Assembly: GCA_019634245.1 (NCBI GenBank)
Contig: JAHQVR010000264.1
Span: forward strand, 1-12,389
Direction: 5' to 3'
Source: Gammaproteobacteria bacterium
GTDB lineage: Bacteria > Pseudomonadota > Gammaproteobacteria > Granulosicoccales > Granulosicoccaceae
DNA length: 12,389 bases
The notes beneath the pieces are model-generated. The model did no database searches. It saw nothing but the letters and a program-made list of their open reading frames with translations, and was not told where the DNA came from. Positions 7,690-12,389 of the stretch are shown here, in pieces; position 1 is the stretch's first letter; each line of letters begins with the position of its first letter. Both the position numbers and the translations under genes were made by a program.

Positions 7690-9207
7690 TTAGCTAGCCT
7701 TTCGCTGATCAACCTGGAATTCAATCCAGCTAGTTACACAATTACGGTTGGTGTCTTTTGATTGGTAGAGAGCAAGATCGGCTTGATTGAGAATCTCGGT
7801 AACGCTGTCTGAACCAAATTTAAGAGTCGACACACCAAAACTTGCGGTAACTCTTCGCCCCTGGGTAACACTATCCTCGTGCGCATAGAGTTCTTCAAAA
7901 GCAAGTCTGGCATGATTACTGATCGCCATCGCTCTTTCCTCATCGGTGCCGACTAACACCATGCAGAACTCCTCACCGCCATATCGACCGACAAAGTCAT
8001 TGATTCCGACAGCATCTTTCAAAGTTTCAGCCATCTCTTTAATAACAATATCGCCAGTTGAGTGTCCAAAATCGTCATTGATTTTCTTGAAGTGATCTAT
8101 ATCCGCCATAACAACCGACAGATCTGTATTGTCACGCATAGCTAACTCATACTCTAGTTCCAACTTTTCAAAAAAGGCTCGACGATTCAAGCAACCTGTT
8201 AGAGAGTCAACTGTCGCAAGTTGAAAAAGCTCTTCATTCTTTTGTCGAACTTCCTCGTGTGCGGCTTCAAGGTTATGTAGCGTTTCCTTCAAACCCGCAT
8301 TCATTCTTTCTAATTCGCTGATATCGTTAAAGCTTGCAAGCACGCCACGGTGCTTACCCGCTCCGTCCGTTATTGGCGATACATTAGCCGTAAATACCCG
8401 AATCCCATCTTCGCTGGAATCAAGCAATATGCGTTCGTCAGTTTTTCGTTCACCCAGGCGAAGTGCTGTTTCCCATGGTGGTTCACTAGCTTGCTCGACT
8501 TCGGCTTCACGTATCCAGGGCAAATTTGATGGATTTAACCCCATTAGCGCTTCTGGTGATAAACCTACCTGTTTGGCAAATGATGAGTTAACCAAGACAA
8601 TCTGCCCCTCATCATCAAGAATAAAAACGCCTTCCACTAATTGATCCAAAGCAGCACGAACCCGGCTGGGTACCACGGCGCTAGGGTCTAGATAACGCAG
8701 GGTTCTGGAGAGGTAGAGCAAGTAGGCTAAGAACCCAAAGCACGCCATCACTGCTATTAGTTTATACAATGGCGTACGCAATAAACCAAGAAAACCAGAA
8801 AATGGCAATTCAGCGAATTTTACCTGTAACACACCCCATTGTTCCGTACCGCGATAGAGTGGTATCAATACATTCGTTGGTGTAGAGAGACCATCTTCAG
8901 GCATAGTCCAAAGCTTTTCATGCTCAACTGTTTCGGCGATAGATTCTCCACTCGACTTTTCAAGTCTCATCGATAAAACATCAGGCATTTTATCAACAAC
9001 GGACTCCATAGACAGCTGCATATCCGGTAGCCTTTTACCTGTTATCAGCGAAGAATACTGAATCGCTAATGACTCAGATAAATCCTGACGTTCCTTTAGA
9101 GCTGGTCCATAGGGGTCTGGAAAAATATCCAATGCCCAATCTGCAGCAAACAACAAACTTGTCGTCACAGCTACAATCCCGATACTGATTCTTATTGCCG
9201 GTGTCAT
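7690..9207 (-). CDS. Membrane PAS-GGDEF diguanylate cyclase with periplasmic sensor
   Basis: A 505-residue inner-membrane protein. TM1 is ~7-24, a periplasmic sensor of about 115 residues (Cache-like by size and layout, not proven) follows, and TM2 is ~147-166. A PAS domain (~185-297) ends in FNDISELER, then a coiled coil (~298-330), then a GGDEF domain (~332-495). The active site is GGEEF (410-414), with the DSLTGCLNRR entry, DIDHFKKIND and the later ASFGVS present, so it should convert GTP to c-di-GMP. The inhibitory RxxD site is replaced by GIND (401-404), so product inhibition by that site is unlikely. It starts 2 nt after the repeat-protein stop behind a strong ribosome binding site and ends 1 nt before the EAL gene. 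The ligand of the sensor is unknown. Confidence 0.93.
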   Translation of the reverse strand: MTPAIRISIGIVAVTTSLLFAADWALDIFPDPYGPALKERQDLSESLAIQYSSLITGKRLPDMQLSMESVVDKMPDVLSMRLEKSSGESIAETVEHEKLWTMPEDGLSTPTNVLIPLYRGTEQWGVLQVKFAELPFSGFLGLLRTPLYKLIAVMACFGFLAYLLYLSRTLRYLDPSAVVPSRVRAALDQLVEGVFILDDEGQIVLVNSSFAKQVGLSPEALMGLNPSNLPWIREAEVEQASEPPWETALRLGERKTDERILLDSSEDGIRVFTANVSPITDGAGKHRGVLASFNDISELERMNAGLKETLHNLEAAHEEVRQKNEELFQLATVDSLTGCLNRRAFFEKLELEYELAMRDNTDLSVVMADIDHFKKINDDFGHSTGDIVIKEMAETLKDAVGINDFVGRYGGEEFCMVLVGTDEERAMAISNHARLAFEELYAHEDSVTQGRRVTASFGVSTLKFGSDSVTEILNQADLALYQSKDTNRNCVTSWIEFQVDQRKAS

Positions 9208-9209
9208 TA

Positions 9210-12200
9210 TTAACCTTCCCGCCCTTGCTGATTATCCATTGCAGGAGCTTTTTTTACTGAGTCGAGTATTTGACCTGCTACAGTCTCTTTCTCATCTAGT
9301 GCCTTTTGCGATTTTGCACGTTTTCCAAACCGCCATTTACGAGATTTGCCTTTTTTGGATAAAACTGGCAGAGGATCAAAACCTTGCCAAGTCGGTATAG
9401 ACGAAAGCGCGCTGGCAAAAAGACCACCGCTTTGTAGTAACCAAGCTAATGATCCAGCAGACAAAGACACACCAGAAACCCTTAGTGCGATTTCGGCCAT
9501 TTTTTCTGATTGGCGAGACACGTTAGCGGCATCGCTCATTTGCTCTCGCATGCTTTGGGTAGCTCGTCTAAGAGTTTCTTTCGCCGACTTTTCAGCTAAC
9601 GCTAAATCATATTGATCTAACTGAGTACCATTTTGAATTGGCGACAAAACAAGGTTTAGAGCCAGCAGATCTTCTATCGGCTCTGGTTTGTCGGCAATGG
9701 AACGACGTTCTTTCGCAATGGCAATTTGCGGTTCGGATTCGGCTACCTCACTATTGACTTCAACTGGACGACTATTGACAACAGTTTCTGACTCGTCAAC
9801 AGATTCAACCAACTCATTAACTGTATCAGTTACTGGCTCGGGGTTTGTCACCATGACCACAGCCTCCAACCATTCATACTCAGTCTCTTCTGGGCTATTG
9901 CCACTACCTACTTCTTCAACCAGAACGCCCGTTTCAGGCAAAGCTGGAATGGCACCACCAACAGGAGGCACCGTAGACCCATAAATAATGACCGTTACGG
10001 TTTGCGTCGTACCATCGGACGCGACGAACGTATGAGTATCATTTAGGAATTCGTTATCTTCTAGAGCTTGTACAACTGGATGATCATTGGATAAAGCGTA
10101 TGTCCAGACGCCTTCACTTAGTGTAAATTCGCCAAATCCCTGATCACCTAAAACGTTGGCCTCATCTAAAAAGTAGATTGGATTGTCGTTTACATCGATA
10201 TCACTTATTGTCAGCACGTTACTGTATGTCAGTGACTCATCCTTCGTAACATCACCTGCTAATTCACCGGTTACCACGGGCGCATCTTCGGAACCATTTA
10301 TGTCGATAGATACCGTGTGTGTTGTCCCATCCACAGTGGTCACTACAAATGCTTCATTCAACGTTTCGTTCACATCGAGCTGTTGAATATCGATGGCATT
10401 ATTATCGATAGCATGGGTCCAGCTTCCACTTCTCTCGATGGTTAATGTACCGTATACACCCGTTAAGACATCACTCTGGAATTCATCCTCTCCTGGGTCA
10501 TGATCGAATACAGTGAGACTACCCGTAGTCACCAATGTGCCGGCGTTGGCGTCCTCAGTAACCTCGCCAGTGTCGTCGCCACTGACAACAGCCGTATCTG
10601 CTACATTATTTAGCGATATAACAATCTGTTGCGTGGTGGTTCCACCTAAATCGTCAGTCACGATCACTGTGAAGCTATCTGTGCCATACCAATTAATGTC
10701 ATCAGGTACGAACACCCACTCTCCAGTACCGGGATTAATAACCGCTGATCCATGCGCAGGTGCTGTACCAACCGAATATACGGTGCCATCTGTCAGGCCC
10801 TCTATATCAGTGGCACTCAATATGCCAACGACAGTGTCGGCCTCATTGCCGCTGTAACTGATATCACCGGTGACTACAGCCGCGTCATCAATATTAGCAA
10901 GTGTGATGGTAACCGCTTGGGTTGTTATGCCACCTTGATCATCCGTTACAGTAACGGTAAAGCTATCTGTTCCAAACCAATTACTATCGCCAGGTACAAA
11001 TGTCCATACGCCATTTACAGGATCGATCGAAGCAATGCCATTGTTTGCGTTAGTTGTAATCGAGTACAGAGATCCATCCGTCAGCCCATCAATATCGGTG
11101 GCTAAGATCGTACCAGTAACAAAATCTCCCTCATTACCCGCGAAGGTTACGTTACCCGAAATAACTGCACTATCATCGATATTAGCGAGCGTTATCGCTA
11201 CGAGTTGTTGTGTGGTACCACCTAGATCATCGGTTACTGTTACGGTAAAACTATCTGTTCCAAACCAGTTTGAGTCAGTGGGGGTAAATGTCCAGGCACC
11301 TGTAGCGGGATCAATCGATGCTGTACCGTTAGCAGCAGCACCCGTCACGGTGTACACCGTACTGCTTGTTAAACCTTCGACATCTGTCGCGCTGATCGTA
11401 CCCGCAACGGTATCACCTTCATTGCCGGTGTAGCTGATGTCACCCGTTATCACAGCCGCATCATCTACATTAGCCAATGTGATATTCACAATCTGCTGAG
11501 TCGTGCCACCCAAGTCGTCCGTTACGGTTACCGTAAAACTATCCGTACCGAACCAATTTGTGTCAGTGGGTGCAAAGATCCATGCACCGGTGGCTGGATC
11601 AATGGAGGCCGTACCGTTTACAGCTGCAACCGATACGGTATAGACAGTGCCATCGGTTAAACCTTCAATATCCGTGGCACTGATCGTTCCGGTCACGGTA
11701 TCACCCTCATTACCGGTAAAACTAATATCACCGGTTATCACCGCCACATCATCAACGTTGGCAAGAGTGATATTCACTATCTGCTGTGTCGTGCCACCCA
11801 GGTCGTCCGTTACAGTTACCGTAAAACTATCCGTACCGAACCAGTTAGGATCTGTAGGCGAGAATGTCCAGGCACCCGTGGCTGGATTAACCGCCGCTGC
11901 ACCATTAACAGCGGCACTCGACACGCTATAAACAGTACCGTCTGTCAAACCTTCTACGTCTGTAGCGTTGATCGTACCCGCAACGCTATCACCTTCGTTA
12001 CCGTTATAACTGATATCACCCGTTATTACCGCGACATCGTCTACGTTGGCAAGAGTGATGTTCACTATCTGCTGAGTCGTGCCACCCAGATCGTCCGTTA
12101 CGGTTACCGTAAAACTATCCGTACCAAACCAGTTTGAGTCAGTGGGGGTAAATGTCCAGGCACCTGTGGCTGGATCAATCGCCGCAGTACCGTTGGCAGC

Positions 12201-12389
12201 CGCAACCGACACGCTATAAACAGTACCGTCTGTTAAGCCTTCAATATCTGTGGCGCTGATTGTACCGGCAACAGTATCACCCTCATTGCCGTTATAGCTA
12301 ATATCACCTGTTATCACCGCCGCATCATCAACGTTGGCGAGAGTGATATTCACTATCTGCTGAGTGGTGCCACCCAAATCATCGGTTAC
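9210..12389 (-). CDS. Giant VCBS/cadherin-like repeat surface protein, N-terminus beyond the right edge
   Basis: The frame is open through base 12389. The apparent start at 12377 is a TTG leucine codon inside a repeat, so at least the N-terminal part is missing. Counting from 12377, residues 1-576 are six 96-residue Ig/cadherin-like repeats (unit features NVDD, GNEGD, ATDIEG, IDPATGAWTF, NWFGTDSFTVTVTDD). Then come two VCBS-like domains (~598-696 and ~703-800), an acidic linker (~801-905), a charged helical stretch (~916-966), a hydrophobic Ala/Leu/Ser segment (~967-995), a GFDPLPVL motif (999-1006) and a Lys/Arg-rich tail. Such repeat proteins are usually secreted or surface adhesins. No GGxGxD RTX repeats are seen near the C-terminus. 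The hydrophobic segment plus basic tail suggests C-terminal inner-membrane anchoring (inference). The gene heads the unit with the GGDEF and EAL genes. Confidence 0.9.
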   Translation of the reverse strand, partial: VTDDLGGTTQQIVNITLANVDDAAVITGDISYNGNEGDTVAGTISATDIEGLTDGTVYSVSVAAANGTAAIDPATGAWTFTPTDSNWFGTDSFTVTVTDDLGGTTQQIVNITLANVDDVAVITGDISYNGNEGDSVAGTINATDVEGLTDGTVYSVSSAAVNGAAAVNPATGAWTFSPTDPNWFGTDSFTVTVTDDLGGTTQQIVNITLANVDDVAVITGDISFTGNEGDTVTGTISATDIEGLTDGTVYTVSVAAVNGTASIDPATGAWIFAPTDTNWFGTDSFTVTVTDDLGGTTQQIVNITLANVDDAAVITGDISYTGNEGDTVAGTISATDVEGLTSSTVYTVTGAAANGTASIDPATGAWTFTPTDSNWFGTDSFTVTVTDDLGGTTQQLVAITLANIDDSAVISGNVTFAGNEGDFVTGTILATDIDGLTDGSLYSITTNANNGIASIDPVNGVWTFVPGDSNWFGTDSFTVTVTDDQGGITTQAVTITLANIDDAAVVTGDISYSGNEADTVVGILSATDIEGLTDGTVYSVGTAPAHGSAVINPGTGEWVFVPDDINWYGTDSFTVIVTDDLGGTTTQQIVISLNNVADTAVVSGDDTGEVTEDANAGTLVTTGSLTVFDHDPGEDEFQSDVLTGVYGTLTIERSGSWTHAIDNNAIDIQQLDVNETLNEAFVVTTVDGTTHTVSIDINGSEDAPVVTGELAGDVTKDESLTYSNVLTISDIDVNDNPIYFLDEANVLGDQGFGEFTLSEGVWTYALSNDHPVVQALEDNEFLNDTHTFVASDGTTQTVTVIIYGSTVPPVGGAIPALPETGVLVEEVGSGNSPEETEYEWLEAVVMVTNPEPVTDTVNELVESVDESETVVNSRPVEVNSEVAESEPQIAIAKERRSIADKPEPIEDLLALNLVLSPIQNGTQLDQYDLALAEKSAKETLRRATQSMREQMSDAANVSRQSEKMAEIALRVSGVSLSAGSLAWLLQSGGLFASALSSIPTWQGFDPLPVLSKKGKSRKWRFGKRAKSQKALDEKETVAGQILDSVKKAPAMDNQQGREG
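9214..9220 (-). promoter_or_regulatory. Ribosome binding site of the GGDEF gene
   Basis: On the minus strand GGGAAGG lies 6 nt before the ATG at 9207, inside the last codons of the repeat-protein gene. It supports the start and independent, strong translation of the cyclase. Confidence 0.75.
10650..12389 (-). repeat. Tandem 288-bp coding repeats (six full units plus part of a seventh)
   Basis: Units read right to left are 12377-12090, 12089-11802, 11801-11514, 11513-11226, 11225-10938 and 10937-10650, each exactly 288 bp (96 codons) with no indels. The array continues past the right edge (12378-12389 is the end of the previous unit). By eye, units 2, 3 and 4 differ from unit 1 at only about 8-11 of 96 residues. 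Units 5 and 6 are far more diverged. At DNA level, long identical blocks are shared between units, so the array is prone to slippage, recombination and misassembly. Confidence 0.95.

Noticed and set aside
7689..7724. Longer start of the EAL gene from a TTG overlapping the cyclase
   Set aside because: The ATG at 7688 sits 1 nt after the cyclase stop with a suitable AAAGG; the TTG would force a 35-bp overlap.
9927..9941. LPETG sortase-type motif in the repeat protein
   Set aside because: It is followed by a ~100-residue acidic linker rather than directly by a hydrophobic segment and basic tail, and the context is Gram-negative, so chance is likely.
10183..11931. Several plus-strand open frames of 67-132 codons
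   Set aside because: They are antisense shadows of the repeat gene, recurring with the 288-bp period and biased toward Ser/Val/Thr/Pro, with no domain.
10650..12389. CRISPR-like or other non-coding repeat array
   Set aside because: The 288-bp period is an exact multiple of three, the frame is open throughout, and the protein repeats are Ig/cadherin-like.

Overview
The window looks like chromosomal DNA of a Gram-negative, probably marine gammaproteobacterium. This is an inference from moderate GC content, a YghZ-type aldo-keto reductase, tightly packed c-di-GMP signalling genes and a giant VCBS/cadherin-like surface protein. No rRNA, tRNA, phage, IS or CRISPR element was seen, and both ends of the window cut through genes.

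Layout. (1) 1-1737, plus strand: the C-terminal part of a HemN/HemW-like radical SAM protein, joined by an ATGA stop/start overlap to an alpha/beta hydrolase with an intact Ser-Asp-His triad. (2) 1938-5787, carbon metabolism: an isocitrate/isopropylmalate-family dehydrogenase (plus) converges with a sorbitol dehydrogenase-like SDR (SmoS type, minus). The SDR is divergent from an L-glyceraldehyde-3-phosphate reductase-type aldo-keto reductase (GPR/YghZ, plus), which is followed 29 bp later by a HAD sugar-phosphate phosphatase. (3) 5937-6308, minus: a small VOC-fold protein without the usual metal ligands. (4) 6405-12389, minus: a tightly packed three-gene unit. Transcription enters from the right edge through a very large repeat protein (at least six 96-residue units, two VCBS-like domains, an acidic linker, a hydrophobic C-terminal segment and a basic tail). 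It continues 2 nt later into a membrane-bound PAS-GGDEF diguanylate cyclase, and 1 nt later into a cNMP-binding/EAL phosphodiesterase.

How the genes may work together. The third block is the most striking. One apparent transcript encodes a surface or envelope repeat protein together with a c-di-GMP synthase that senses the periplasm and a c-di-GMP hydrolase probably gated by cAMP. All catalytic motifs of both enzymes are present, while the cyclase lacks the RxxD inhibitory site. This suggests a local circuit controlling the repeat protein. The second block suggests use of a polyol or sugar acid (polyol oxidation, triose/aldehyde reduction, phosphosugar dephosphorylation, beta-decarboxylating oxidation), but no transporter or regulator is visible, so the substrate is unknown. 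The first block pairs a HemN-like enzyme with a hydrolase; the reaction is unknown and the catalytic N-terminus lies outside the window.
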